A stretch of 64,000 bases of DNA from Candidatus Rokuibacteriota bacterium (GTDB taxonomy: Bacteria; Methylomirabilota; Methylomirabilia; Rokubacteriales; CSP1-6). Shown piece by piece: positions 50,793 through 59,037 of the stretch. The stretch lies in NCBI GenBank assembly GCA_003220535.1, contig QHSU01000067.1:96323-160322 (forward strand), given 5' to 3'. Every line of letters begins with the position of its first letter. Position 1 is the stretch's first letter. The notes under the pieces are model-generated. The model saw only the letters and a program-made list of their open reading frames with translations, searched no databases and was not told the DNA's origin. Made by a program: the position numbers and the translations under genes.

Positions 50793-51755
50793 TCAGCGCC
50801 GACCCGGCGCGCAATCGGCGGCGGCCGCCTTCACTGCGAGCGCGTCGTCGAAGCCTCGCTCTCGCGCCAGGTCGTCCTCGACGAGGCTCGCGACGTCGCC
50901 GAGCGCCCGGAGCTGCCGGGGCCTGATCAGTCGGTGGACGCTCACGCTGTTCACGAGGGTCGCGCACTGCCGGAAGTGCGAGGCTGCGGCTTCGCCGACC
51001 TGGAGCAAGCGATCTCCGAATCGAAAGCCATACCAGTGGGGCATGAGTGCGATCAACGCCTCGTGAGGCTGAAGCGGCTCGATCGTCGGGCCCGGGCCTT
51101 CGCCGAGCAGGTAGATGCGTCGGAGCGGGAGACGTCGGTAGGAAAACCCCCGGATCGCCCGTCGGGCTCGCTTGTCGAAATCGGGGTGGATCTGCGGCAG
51201 TGCCTCGGGAGCTTCTCCCAGCGACGCCACGGCCTCGGGCCAGAGCTTGAGCTGGGGAAACCCCGGAAACACCGTGGAACACTCCGGGCTCACGGCGATC
51301 GCGGTCAAATCGTCCGCCACGAGGGCGCATCCCCGGGCATGGAGGGCCGCGGCCAGAGTGGACTTCCCCCACCCCGACCCTCCCGTGAAAGCGACGGCGC
51401 CGCCTGCGCTCTCCACGGCGCTCGCGTGCAAGACGAACCGCCCCCGCTGATGGAGCAAGAGAGCAAACGCCGGCCCCAGGATGGACAGGCGAAGCACCCG
51501 CTCGTCGGCGCCGGGGACGGGGTCGACGATGATCTCGCGTCCGCGCCGAACCAGGCACGTCCCCACGTTCGCGAGTGAACGGCATGCCTCGTCGGCCGTC
51601 GCCCAGAAACCGTCTCCCTGGGCATCCAGTTCCAGGGGTGTTCGATCCACCTTCCCGAGGCGCAGGACTACATCCGGCGCTGCCTCGCCGACGCCAAGCT
51701 CCGGCAGCGGCAGCTCGGACTGGATGCCCAAACCATACGCGACGTAGGAATACAC
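50793..51755 (-). CDS. HPr-kinase-like peptide kinase of the lasso-type cluster
   Basis: A 320-aa protein related to HPr serine kinase. Seen: FVLHASAVE (His, about residue 110, typical of the family), P-loop FTGGSGWGKST (125-133), ADDLTAIAV, and further C-terminal motifs FPGFPQLKLW and RRLPLRRIYLLGEG. In paeninodin-type lasso clusters this enzyme phosphorylates the C-terminal Ser of the precursor; here the precursor ends in Ser. An upstream ATG at 51863 would overlap the precursor gene, so the GTG at 51755, which begins VYSYVAYGLGI directly in the conserved domain, is preferred. 52 nt separate it from the precursor stop. It is 78 nt upstream of the exporter. Confidence 0.85.
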   Translation of the reverse strand: MYSYVAYGLGIQSELPLPELGVGEAAPDVVLRLGKVDRTPLELDAQGDGFWATADEACRSLANVGTCLVRRGREIIVDPVPGADERVLRLSILGPAFALLLHQRGRFVLHASAVESAGGAVAFTGGSGWGKSTLAAALHARGCALVADDLTAIAVSPECSTVFPGFPQLKLWPEAVASLGEAPEALPQIHPDFDKRARRAIRGFSYRRLPLRRIYLLGEGPGPTIEPLQPHEALIALMPHWYGFRFGDRLLQVGEAAASHFRQCATLVNSVSVHRLIRPRQLRALGDVASLVEDDLARERGFDDALAVKAAAADCAPGRR

Positions 51756-51807
51756 CTCTCGTATCTCGCCCTTATCGGCGCAATCCGCTCCAGCTCGAGG
51801 GATGTCC

Positions 51808-51960
51808 TCAGCTGGCGTTGGAGATCGGCGCGCCCATGAACAGGAAGCCGTCGGACAGACCAAGCTTCTTGTTCTGATCGGCCGTGATCTCTTCCACGGT
51901 GCCGTGCACGATCAGCTCGGGCGCAACGTAGACCTTCTTCTCGCTCTTTTGAGTCTTCAT
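51808..51960 (-). CDS. Lasso-type precursor peptide, 50 aa
   Basis: Ribosomally made precursor. The leader carries the B1-recognition pattern Y-x-x-P-x-L-x-x-x-G as YVAPELIVHG (Y11, P14, L16, G20), then a Thr at 26. The C-terminal region begins TADQNKKLG and ends GAPISNAS, with a single candidate ring acceptor Asp at 37 and a C-terminal Ser at 50. If the Thr is at -2 as usual, the core starts at D28 and the acceptor is residue 10, outside the known 7-9 ring. Starting at Q29, N30 or K31 would give rings of 9, 8 or 7. GGAGGA is 9 nt before the ATG at 51960. Lies in the expected place between cyclase and kinase genes. Confidence 0.8.
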   Translation of the reverse strand: MKTQKSEKKVYVAPELIVHGTVEEITADQNKKLGLSDGFLFMGAPISNAS

Positions 51961-52084
51961 GGCTAGAAATCCTCCGGTGTGTCGATCTCGAACGTTAGTG
52001 TGTCCTTCACTCTCCACGACGGCCCCGAGCGGCCGGTGTTGCGCGCACCTACTGCCTTCCCACCTCCTTGACGGGTTGCGGTGC

Positions 52085-53995
52085 TCATGCCGCCAGGCCT
52101 GTCCGCCGCAGCCAGAGGGCCAGGGTGACTGCGCTATAAACGGTGAGCGCATCGTCCTCGGCCATCGGCTGGGACGCGTATCGGCGATACGCGTCGCGCA
52201 GGGCGGAAACATCGACGTAGTCCTCGATCACCTGCGGATCGTTGACGATCACGTCGTCCAGAAGATCGCGGTCGCGGTCCCAGAGCCGACGCTTGAAGTT
52301 CGGGCTCAGATCGGCCTTGCCGACCCGCCAGCGGACTGCGTCGGGAAGGATCTGGTCCATCGCGCGGCGCATGACCACCCGGGTCCATCCCTGGTGAAGC
52401 TTCTGCTCGGGGGGTAGCGCCAGGCAGAACTCCATCAACCGACGGTCGAAGAAGGGGTAGCGCGGCTCGAGCGAGAACGCTGCGGCGGCCTTGTCCCCGA
52501 CCTCCAGCGCGTAGGGAAGCAAGGGCGAGGTGAGGCCGCGCCAGTGGCCGTCGCGTGCGGTGCGCGCCGACGTGTGCTCCTGCTCGCGAAGACCTCGCGC
52601 ACGCTCGGTGAGCCCGACGCGCCGCGCGAAGACTGGATTGATGGCGGTGTTGCGTCCCCACGATGGGCCGGTGCGCTTGCGCACGGTCCGCCAGACCTGC
52701 CGCAGGGGCTCGGGCACCAGCGGCTCGAGACCGAACTGCCAGAGGATTCTCCGCGGCGAGGCGTGGTGACGACTGGCCAGCGCCATGACCTCTCGACCCA
52801 AGGTCCTCACCCTGCCGGCGCCGGCCAGCTCGCTCAGATAGTCCAGGCCGTGAGAAACCGTGGTGTCACCGTCGACGCCGTCGAGCAGCGTGCGAACACT
52901 CTGTTGATGCGCCGCGCGGTAGAGCGCCCAGTGCATGTACAGGTTCGGCGCGAGGAACGCCTCGTCTTCGTGCCAGAAGACCCGGTCCAGCTCGCTCAAG
53001 GGGCTCAGGCGGTCAGCGTGCACATAGTGGGGCGTGAGCCCGCTCATGGCCAGGACGGCCTCCATGAAGGGGCGCTCGTCGATCTTCGGAAGATCCGACG
53101 CCGGCAGACCCGGAAAGATCGCCGAGAAGGTGTGCAGCCGACGGCCGTCCTCTGCGAGCACCCGGCGCGCCGCGCCCACGATGGAAGACGAGTCCAGCCC
53201 GCCGCTCAGCAGGCTCCCCACCGGGAAGGCGCTGCGCAGCCGGCAACGCACGGCGTCGGTGAATTGGTCGCGAAACGCGTCAGCGTACTCGTCGTCGGAG
53301 CGCAGCCGGATTTCGCGGGACGGGTCGAGCCAGCAGTAGGGCTGGACCCGCGATTCGCGGCCGCGGACAGTCATGCTGTGACCGGCCGGAAGACGGAGGA
53401 TGTCCCGATAGAGGGTGCTGGTCCGGTCTTCGAAGATCCCGGCGAGGTAATCCGCCACTCTCACCGGGTTGAGGCGGCGCGGAACTTCCCGCGTGCTGAG
53501 GAGCGCCTTGATCTCGGAGGCGAAGATCAGGGCCCGGGCCGACTGGTAATAGTAGAACGGCTTGACGCCGCAATGATCGCGCGCGCAAAAGAGCGCCTGC
53601 CGGCGCTCGTCCCAGATGGCAAAGGCAAAATCGCCCAGGAGTCTTTTCGGAGAGTCTTCGCCCCACTGCTCGTACGCGCGAAGGATCAGCTCGCTGTCGG
53701 TGATCTCGCCGTGCGACCACTGGGCGAGTCCGAGCGCGGTGATGAGCTCATCGCGGTTGTCGATCCGGGCGTCGGCGGTGATGACCAGGTCGCCCTTCTT
53801 GCCGGTCAGGGGCAGCTGCTCGTGGAGGGATTCCGGCGTCGTCCAGAGCATCCGATGTCCCAGACCAACCGGCCCGATGTGCCACACGCCGGCACCGTCC
53901 GGGCCCCGGTGGGCGAGGCTTTCGGTCATCCGCTCCAGATCGGCGCGGTCGACGGGCTGGCCGTCCCTGCCGTAGAACCCGACGATGGCGCTCAT
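52085..53995 (-). CDS. Lasso cyclase (asparagine-synthetase-like)
   Basis: A 636-aa protein of the asparagine synthetase fold that closes the macrolactam ring by AMP-activating an acidic side chain. Seen: N-terminal glutaminase-like domain starting MSAIVGFYGR, in which the catalytic Cys2 of true AsnB is Ser (no glutamine hydrolysis expected), SLAHRGPDGAGVW, DARIDNRDEL, and the synthetase domain with the pyrophosphate loop SGGLDSSSIVG (about 275) and DGVDGDTTVSHG. Cys2 loss and the gene's neighbours identify it as cyclase C rather than an asparagine synthetase. ATG at 53995 overlaps the stop of B2. 124 nt then precede the precursor gene. Confidence 0.93.
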   Translation of the reverse strand: MSAIVGFYGRDGQPVDRADLERMTESLAHRGPDGAGVWHIGPVGLGHRMLWTTPESLHEQLPLTGKKGDLVITADARIDNRDELITALGLAQWSHGEITDSELILRAYEQWGEDSPKRLLGDFAFAIWDERRQALFCARDHCGVKPFYYYQSARALIFASEIKALLSTREVPRRLNPVRVADYLAGIFEDRTSTLYRDILRLPAGHSMTVRGRESRVQPYCWLDPSREIRLRSDDEYADAFRDQFTDAVRCRLRSAFPVGSLLSGGLDSSSIVGAARRVLAEDGRRLHTFSAIFPGLPASDLPKIDERPFMEAVLAMSGLTPHYVHADRLSPLSELDRVFWHEDEAFLAPNLYMHWALYRAAHQQSVRTLLDGVDGDTTVSHGLDYLSELAGAGRVRTLGREVMALASRHHASPRRILWQFGLEPLVPEPLRQVWRTVRKRTGPSWGRNTAINPVFARRVGLTERARGLREQEHTSARTARDGHWRGLTSPLLPYALEVGDKAAAAFSLEPRYPFFDRRLMEFCLALPPEQKLHQGWTRVVMRRAMDQILPDAVRWRVGKADLSPNFKRRLWDRDRDLLDDVIVNDPQVIEDYVDVSALRDAYRRYASQPMAEDDALTVYSAVTLALWLRRTGLAA

Positions 53996-54432
53996 CGCGT
54001 CTGCGCATCCAGCGCGAGCAGCGGCGTGTAGCGCTCGAGCTCTGACTCGGAACCGCCCGTCACGACCCGGCCGTCGGTCTCCATCCACGCGTGGGCCCGG
54101 ACCTGTCCCCGGTCGCCTTTGGCGACGCCCAGACGAAGACGGGCCGGAAAGCCCCGCCGCACGAGCAGGAGCTGCGCGGCCAAGGCCTGGGGCAGACATG
54201 GTCTGACCCCGAGCACATACGGGCTTGTCACGCTCACGGCCCAGGCGATCCGGTCCGGCGAGAAGAGGCCGGCGGCGACGGACGGGCACGGCGCGCGATC
54301 GAGAAGCCGCCACAGCGTTCTGAACGGGAGCAGCCGCAGTCCAAGCCTGATCGCGGCCAGAAAAAGCGCCGCCTCGACCAGCAGGCGCCGGTCGGTGGCT
54401 GAAAGCGTCAGGAATCTACGCAGCCGTTTCAT
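53992..54432 (-). CDS. Lasso leader peptidase B2 (transglutaminase-like)
   Basis: Cysteine protease (146 aa) that removes the leader. Seen: VRPCLPQALAAQLLLVRRG with the catalytic Cys (about 88), RAHAWMETDGRVV with the catalytic His (about 118) and an Asp in the same strand. N-terminal helices LSATDRRLLVEAALFLAAIRLGL are the usual B2 opening. A longer frame exists, but ATG at 54432 starts the family region and overlaps the B1 stop by 17 nt; its own stop overlaps the cyclase start (ATGA). Without a recognised T at -2 register, the cleavage site of its substrate cannot be read off. Confidence 0.9.
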   Translation of the reverse strand: MKRLRRFLTLSATDRRLLVEAALFLAAIRLGLRLLPFRTLWRLLDRAPCPSVAAGLFSPDRIAWAVSVTSPYVLGVRPCLPQALAAQLLLVRRGFPARLRLGVAKGDRGQVRAHAWMETDGRVVTGGSESELERYTPLLALDAQTR

Positions 54433-54712
54433 CCTTGACCTTGATGAGCGCTCTCCCCGCCAAGTCTCGGAGCAGCACAAGCAAATCACGCTCACAGAGG
54501 CTCGGGTCGACGTCGAATTCCTCCAGGATCGCATCCCGGATTTCCGACACGTTCCTTGGCTCCTGGACGAGGCTCCAGACTCGCGCGCCGACTTCATTCA
54601 GGCCGTAGTACACCCCAGCCTTGAGGTCGAGAACGACCGCCTCTTCGGCCATGCTGCAGGAGACCTGCTCCTTGGCCGCTACAATCGTGGAACGCCCCGA
54701 GAGTCTCTCCAT
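54416..54712 (-). CDS. Lasso leader-recognition protein B1 (PqqD-like)
   Basis: A 98-aa RiPP recognition element. Seen: VLDLKAGVYYGLNEVGARVWSLV (about 27-49; the YYGLNxxGxxVW signature of PqqD/LasB1) and a C-terminal helical part AILEEFDVDPSLCERDLL. It binds the precursor leader and presents it to B2. The ATG at 54712 has GAGGAG 12 nt upstream. It is the first gene of the cluster on the minus strand; the 408 nt upstream separate it from a divergent P-loop gene. Its stop overlaps the B2 start. Confidence 0.93.
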   Translation of the reverse strand: MERLSGRSTIVAAKEQVSCSMAEEAVVLDLKAGVYYGLNEVGARVWSLVQEPRNVSEIRDAILEEFDVDPSLCERDLLVLLRDLAGRALIKVKDETAA

Positions 54713-55120
54713 TCTCGAATACTCCTCAGTCGGCGATAACGCCGTGGCGATAGCGCCTGTAATGAGCTCCGTTCTGTTTCCGGTAATTCAATCAAAGAGC
54801 TACGCGTCAATCGCTGTACCCGGTCTCCAGAATCGGCATAAAGCGACGCAACCCGCGTGCCACGCGAAGGTGCCGCTGGAATGGCGTATTCGTAACGCTC
54901 CGACGGGTCGAATGGACAACTTCCTGCCCAGAAGCTGCAAGATCTTGCATGGCTGTGGTGCCCGCTTCCCATCGTCGACTCTACTTCCAGAAATTGGTCG
55001 ATGACCGCGCGGCAGGCGAGCGCGACGGCCGTAAGCGCGGGACGCGTGCGCACGCAACCGAAACCCCTTGTCCGGCGGAGGACCGATGCTTACGCTGCAC
55101 AGCACCTGCGGCTATAAGAA
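54713..55120. other. 408-nt divergent intergenic region upstream of the lasso-type cluster
   Basis: Non-coding gap between B1 (minus) and the P-loop gene (plus), and the most AT-rich stretch nearby. I see no gene, although short open frames run through on both strands. It should hold the cluster promoter; on the minus strand, GGCGCTATCGCC and GGCGTTATCGCC form an imperfect 12-bp direct repeat just upstream of B1, and TTGATT (complement of AATCAA at about 54790) is a possible -35. Neither is strong. The plus gene has AATG with a weak ribosome binding site. Confidence 0.4.
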
Positions 55121-56041
55121 ATGAGCGACGCCGTCGCTGCTCGTCTGGTGGTACACGCCGATCGCCGGCTGGCGGAACGGGTCCGCGACCTGGCCGGCCA
55201 GCGGATGGTCTTCTTCGCCGGACTCCCGGGCACGGGCAAGAGTCTCCTCGTTCACCAGCTCGTGCACCTCGCCGGCGCCGCCGGGCGGACCGTCCACCTT
55301 CTTCAGTGGGACGTGGCGCGGCCGGTCTTCGAGGCCAGCCCGGCCGGTCAGCGCTATCCGCTCGCCGACGGCGTCACCCATGCGGTCATTCGGAGAGCGG
55401 CAGGGCTCTGGGTGCGCGCAGCGCTCGTCCAGTGGAACGCGCGCCATCGGCAGCCCGAGCACCTCCTGGTCGGCGAAACTCCCTTCGTCGGTCACCGGTT
55501 CATCGACCTGGCCCGCCGAATCGACGACGACGCCGAGGCCATACTGACGGCGTCGTCGTGCCGGTTCGTGATCGCGCTACCCTCGCGTGAGGTCCGGGGC
55601 TTCCTCGAGGCCCGACGCGAGCGCCGCGCCGTCCGTCCTCTTCATCCGCGCGAGCGCGAGGATGCGCCGCCGCACGTGCTCCGCGACCTCTGGGCGAATC
55701 TCGCCGAGATCGCCCGAGGGCTGGAGCTCTCCGCGTCAGCGGCCGTGACGACCGGCTCTGGCTCACCGCCCGTCCGCGTGGTCGGCGGCGAGACGGTGCC
55801 CTACGATCCGGTCGTCTACGCGAGGGTCTACGAGCGGGTGCTACGGCATCGCAACGCCGAGTGCCTCGCGCTCGACGTGATCCTGCCGACCGAGCAGCTC
55901 TCGGTCTACGACTTCGCCGTCGCTTTGCACGACCTGACGCCGACCGAGGCGGAGGCCGAGACGTTCATTCGCGAGATCGAGCGTCGCTACGCGGATCCGG
56001 CGGCGCTCGAGGGCGAGGTCGCCCGGTGGTGGGAGACATGA
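55121..56041 (+). CDS. P-loop NTPase / kinase-like protein of unknown role
   Basis: A 306-aa soluble protein with a Walker A GLPGTGKSLLVHQL (about residues 34-47) and a putative Walker B / substrate motif HLLVGETPFVGHRF. The layout resembles small-molecule kinases or the ATPase domain of AAA-type proteins, but no specific family could be named. EAILTASSCRFVIALPSREV and the C-terminal helical region show no further motif. It is divergent from the lasso-type cluster and followed by the TctCBA transporter 38 nt later. It could belong to either; its role is unknown. Confidence 0.7.
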   Translation: MSDAVAARLVVHADRRLAERVRDLAGQRMVFFAGLPGTGKSLLVHQLVHLAGAAGRTVHLLQWDVARPVFEASPAGQRYPLADGVTHAVIRRAAGLWVRAALVQWNARHRQPEHLLVGETPFVGHRFIDLARRIDDDAEAILTASSCRFVIALPSREVRGFLEARRERRAVRPLHPREREDAPPHVLRDLWANLAEIARGLELSASAAVTTGSGSPPVRVVGGETVPYDPVVYARVYERVLRHRNAECLALDVILPTEQLSVYDFAVALHDLTPTEAEAETFIREIERRYADPAALEGEVARWWET

Positions 56042-56078
56042 CTTGCTCGCCGTGGAGACGTAGGCTAGCTTCTCGTCC

Positions 56079-57056
56079 ATGATGCGCGCTCTCCTGACGA
56101 CCCTGACGCTCCTGACGATCATCGCGCTCGGCTCGAGCCCCACGCCGCAGGCCGCTGCACTGAGCTATCCGAACGGCCCCATCACCCTGGTGATCCCCCT
56201 GGCGCCCGGGGACGCGACCGACATTGCCGGCCGGGCCATGGCCGACGAGCTCGCCAAGCTGCTCAAGGTGGCCGTGGTCCCCGTCAACCGGCCCGGAGCC
56301 GGGATGGTGATCGGGACCGACAGCGTCGTCAAAGCCAAGAAGGACGGCTATACGATCCTGTTGACTCCGAACGCGGCCGTCGTCTCGGCCCGGATTCTCA
56401 ACCCCGAGTCGGCGACGTACGATCCCCTGAAGGACTTGACGCCTCTGGGATTGACCACGAGGACGCCCATCCTCCTCGCGGTTCGAGAGGACGCCCCGTA
56501 CAAGAGCTTCGCGGAGATGGTCGACTTCGCGAAGAAGAACCCCGGGAAGGTCCGCGTGGGCACGGTCGGGACGGGCTCGGTCGGTCACCTCAACGTCGAG
56601 ATGATCAACGCGCTCACCGGAGCGGGCCTGACCATGGTGCCGTTCAAGGGCGGAGCGCCTGGTATCACCGCGCTGCTCGGCGGGCACGTCGAAGGCGGCG
56701 CGTTCTCACTCGGCGCGCTGAGCAGCCACGTGAAAGGGGGCGCGGTGAGGGGGATCGTCGTCTCGAACACCTTCCCCGGCTTCTCGGAGATCCCCACCTT
56801 GACCCAGCTCGGCCATCGCCAGAACCTTCTCGGCGTCTGGCTCGCGTTCTTCGCGCCGGCCGGCGTGCCGGCCGAGGTGACGAAGACGCTGGTCGCCGCC
56901 ATCGAAAAGGTTGCGAAAAATCCGCTGGTCGCGGCAAAGCTCGTCAGCTTCGGCATCCTGCAAGACTGGACACCGCCCGAGAAGCTCGTCGCCGAGATCC
57001 GCGAGGAGCATCGAACCGTGGAGGAGCTCGCCAAGAAGGCCGGGCTGGTGAAGTAG
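56079..57056 (+). CDS. tctC: Tripartite tricarboxylate transporter substrate-binding protein
   Basis: Periplasmic TctC/Bug-type receptor, 325 aa. Seen: signal peptide MMRALLTTLTLLTIIALGSS, then YPNGPITLVIPLAPGDATDIAGR, VPVNRPGAGMVIGTDSVVKA, PLGLTTRTPILLAVRED, GKVRVGTVGTGSVGHLNVEM and TMVPFKGGAPGITALLGGHVE, all typical Bug motifs. Bug proteins bind carboxylates such as citrate, tartrate or aromatic acids. First gene of a complete TctC-TctB-TctA system. Confidence 0.95.
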   Translation: MMRALLTTLTLLTIIALGSSPTPQAAALSYPNGPITLVIPLAPGDATDIAGRAMADELAKLLKVAVVPVNRPGAGMVIGTDSVVKAKKDGYTILLTPNAAVVSARILNPESATYDPLKDLTPLGLTTRTPILLAVREDAPYKSFAEMVDFAKKNPGKVRVGTVGTGSVGHLNVEMINALTGAGLTMVPFKGGAPGITALLGGHVEGGAFSLGALSSHVKGGAVRGIVVSNTFPGFSEIPTLTQLGHRQNLLGVWLAFFAPAGVPAEVTKTLVAAIEKVAKNPLVAAKLVSFGILQDWTPPEKLVAEIREEHRTVEELAKKAGLVK

Positions 57057-57062
57057 ACGGCC

Positions 57063-57500
57063 ATGTCGCGCGATCTGGTCAGCGGTGTCTTCTGGCTGGC
57101 CGTCGCGATCTTCGCCGCCGTCCAGGGACTCGCCCTCAAGCTCGGCAGCCTCCACCACCCCGGGCCGGGATTCTTCCCCTTCTGGGGCGGCGTCGTGCTG
57201 GGGCTCCTCTCGGTCGTCCTGATCGTCGGCTCGTTCCGGCGAGGCGTGGTCGGCTCACGGCTCCGTCCCGAGTCGTCGAAGCCCCTGGTGGTGATCGGAG
57301 CGCTCCTCGCCTATCTCCTGCTCCTGGAGTCGCTGGGGTTCGTGGCCGTCACGTTTCTCTTCCTGTTGCTCCTGTTTCGCCTCGAGCGGCGAAGCTGGAC
57401 GTTCAGCGCCGTCTCGGCGGGGGCCGGCGCGTTCGCGTCCTACGTGATGTTCCAGCTCTGGCTGAAGACCCAGCTCCCGACCGGTCCGTTCGGGTTCTGA
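57063..57500 (+). CDS. tctB: Tripartite tricarboxylate transporter small membrane subunit
   Basis: TctB, 145 aa with four hydrophobic helices. Seen: GVFWLAVAIFAAVQGLALKLGSLHHPGPGFFPFWGG, where the GPGFFPF motif is diagnostic, then YLLLLESLGFVAVTFLFLLLLFRLE and SYVMFQLWLKTQLPTGPFG (the P-x-G-P-x-G end of TctB). Tightly packed 6 nt after tctC and 2 nt before tctA. Confidence 0.94.
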   Translation: MSRDLVSGVFWLAVAIFAAVQGLALKLGSLHHPGPGFFPFWGGVVLGLLSVVLIVGSFRRGVVGSRLRPESSKPLVVIGALLAYLLLLESLGFVAVTFLFLLLLFRLERRSWTFSAVSAGAGAFASYVMFQLWLKTQLPTGPFGF

Positions 57501-57502
57501 GC

Positions 57503-58993
57503 GTGGAGATCTTTCGCGGCGCTCTCTACGGCTTCCAGGTCGCGCTCGAGCCGATCAACCTCCTCTACTGCTTCGTCGGCGTCTTCATCGGCACGCTGGT
57601 CGGCGTCCTGCCGGGGTTGGGGCCGGCAGCGGCCATCGCGCTCCTGCTCCCCTCGACGTATGCCGCCTCCCCGGTCGCCGCCATCATCATGCTCGCCGGG
57701 ATCTACTACGGCGCGATGTACGGCGGCTCGACGACATCCATCCTCGTCAATATTCCGGGCGAGGCGGCGTCGGTCGTCACCTGCCTCGATGGTCACGCGA
57801 TGGCCCGTCAAGGACGAGCCGGTGCGGCGCTGGGCATCGCGGCGTTCGGGTCGTTCATCGCCGGCACGCTGAGCGTCGTCGTTCTGACGTTTCTGGCGCC
57901 GTTCCTGGCCCGGGTGACGCTCAGCTTCGGTCCGCCGGAATACTTCGCCCTCATGGTCCTCGGGCTGACGCTGCTCACGTACTTCGCGCGCGAGTCGATG
58001 GTGAAGGCGCTCATGATGGCGGCCGTCGGCCTCCTCTGCGGCACCGTCGGTCAGGACACGATCAGCGGCCGATTCCGGTTCGCGTTCGGGATTCGGACGC
58101 TCGAGGACGGCCTCGGGCTGATCCCCGTCATCATGGGCCTCTTCGGAGTCTCCGAGGTGCTCCTCAACCTCGAGCGCCGGGAAGAGACGAAAGAGATCTT
58201 CGCGCCTCCCACGCGCGGCCTCTTGCCCACGCGGGACGACTGGCGGTCGTCGGCGATGCCGATTCTACGCGGCTCGGCGCTGGGGTTCTTTCTCGGTATC
58301 CTTCCCGGCGCCGGCGCCATCATCGCCTCCTTCGCGTCCTACGCCGTCGAGAAGCGAGCGTCCAAGCACCCCGAGCGGTTCGGCACGGGCGCGATCGAAG
58401 GCGTGGCCGGACCCGAAGCGGCGAACAACGCCGCGGCCGGCGGCGCCTTCATCCCCCTGCTCACCCTCGGCATTCCCGCGAACGCGGTCATGGCGATTCT
58501 CCTCGGGGCGCTCATGATCCACGGGCTCCAGCCCGGCCCGCTCCTGGTCAAGCAGGCCCCCGACGTCTTCTGGGGGATCATCACCAGCATGTACATCGGC
58601 AACGCGATGCTGCTCGTCCTGAATCTGCCTCTCATTCCGCTGTGGGCCCGGCTGCTGCGCGTGCCGTACACGATCATGTTCCCGTTCATCCTCTTGTTCT
58701 GTCTCATCGGCGCCTACAGCGTCGGCAACAACGTCGGCGACGGGATCGTGATGTGGGGCTTCGGGATCGTCGGCTATCTGCTGAAGAAGTTCGACTACGA
58801 GGGCGCGCCTTTGATCCTGGCCATGGTGATCGGCCCGATGATGGAAGAGGCCCTGCGTCAGTCGCTCATCCTGTCGACGGGAAGCTTCGCCGTGTTCGCG
58901 ACCCGGCCCATCTCGGCCGGCTTCCTCCTGGCCTCGGCACTGCTGCTCCTCCTGCCCCTCGTACGGCGGAGTATAAGAATTTCCGACATGTAA
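57503..58993 (+). CDS. tctA: Tripartite tricarboxylate transporter large permease
   Basis: TctA, 496 aa with about 10-12 membrane helices. Seen: GTLVGVLPGLGPAAAIALLLP, YGGSTTSILVNIPGEAASVVTCLDGH, and the second half LGFFLGILPGAGAIIASFASY with GPEAANNAAAGGAFIPLLTLGIPANA. This is the classic duplicated TctA structure. GTG start. The C-terminal codons (about 58972-58993) coincide with a motif that is repeated in the following non-coding DNA. Full-length and apparently intact, in contrast to the fused TctA-TctB at 43952. Confidence 0.95.
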   Translation: MEIFRGALYGFQVALEPINLLYCFVGVFIGTLVGVLPGLGPAAAIALLLPSTYAASPVAAIIMLAGIYYGAMYGGSTTSILVNIPGEAASVVTCLDGHAMARQGRAGAALGIAAFGSFIAGTLSVVVLTFLAPFLARVTLSFGPPEYFALMVLGLTLLTYFARESMVKALMMAAVGLLCGTVGQDTISGRFRFAFGIRTLEDGLGLIPVIMGLFGVSEVLLNLERREETKEIFAPPTRGLLPTRDDWRSSAMPILRGSALGFFLGILPGAGAIIASFASYAVEKRASKHPERFGTGAIEGVAGPEAANNAAAGGAFIPLLTLGIPANAVMAILLGALMIHGLQPGPLLVKQAPDVFWGIITSMYIGNAMLLVLNLPLIPLWARLLRVPYTIMFPFILLFCLIGAYSVGNNVGDGIVMWGFGIVGYLLKKFDYEGAPLILAMVIGPMMEEALRQSLILSTGSFAVFATRPISAGFLLASALLLLLPLVRRSIRISDM

Positions 58994-59037
58994 GATCTTC
59001 GACGGCGTGTAGGAATGACGGGTAAGAATTTCAGGCC
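58974..59037. repeat. Four imperfect direct repeats at the end of tctA
   Basis: Copies related to TAAGAATTTCCGACA begin at 58974 (TAAGAATTTCCGACA), 58991 (TAAGATCTTCGACGG), 59010 (TAGGAATGACGGG) and 59023 (TAAGAATTTCAGGCC), with spacings of 17, 19 and 13 nt. They lie in the convergent gap between tctA and the universal stress gene and run into both coding ends, so they may be a regulatory array, a terminator region, or slippage products. Confidence 0.55.

Noticed and set aside
52085..53995. Housekeeping asparagine synthetase
   Set aside because: Cys2 of the glutaminase is Ser and the gene is embedded between B2 and a precursor gene, so it is a lasso-type cyclase.
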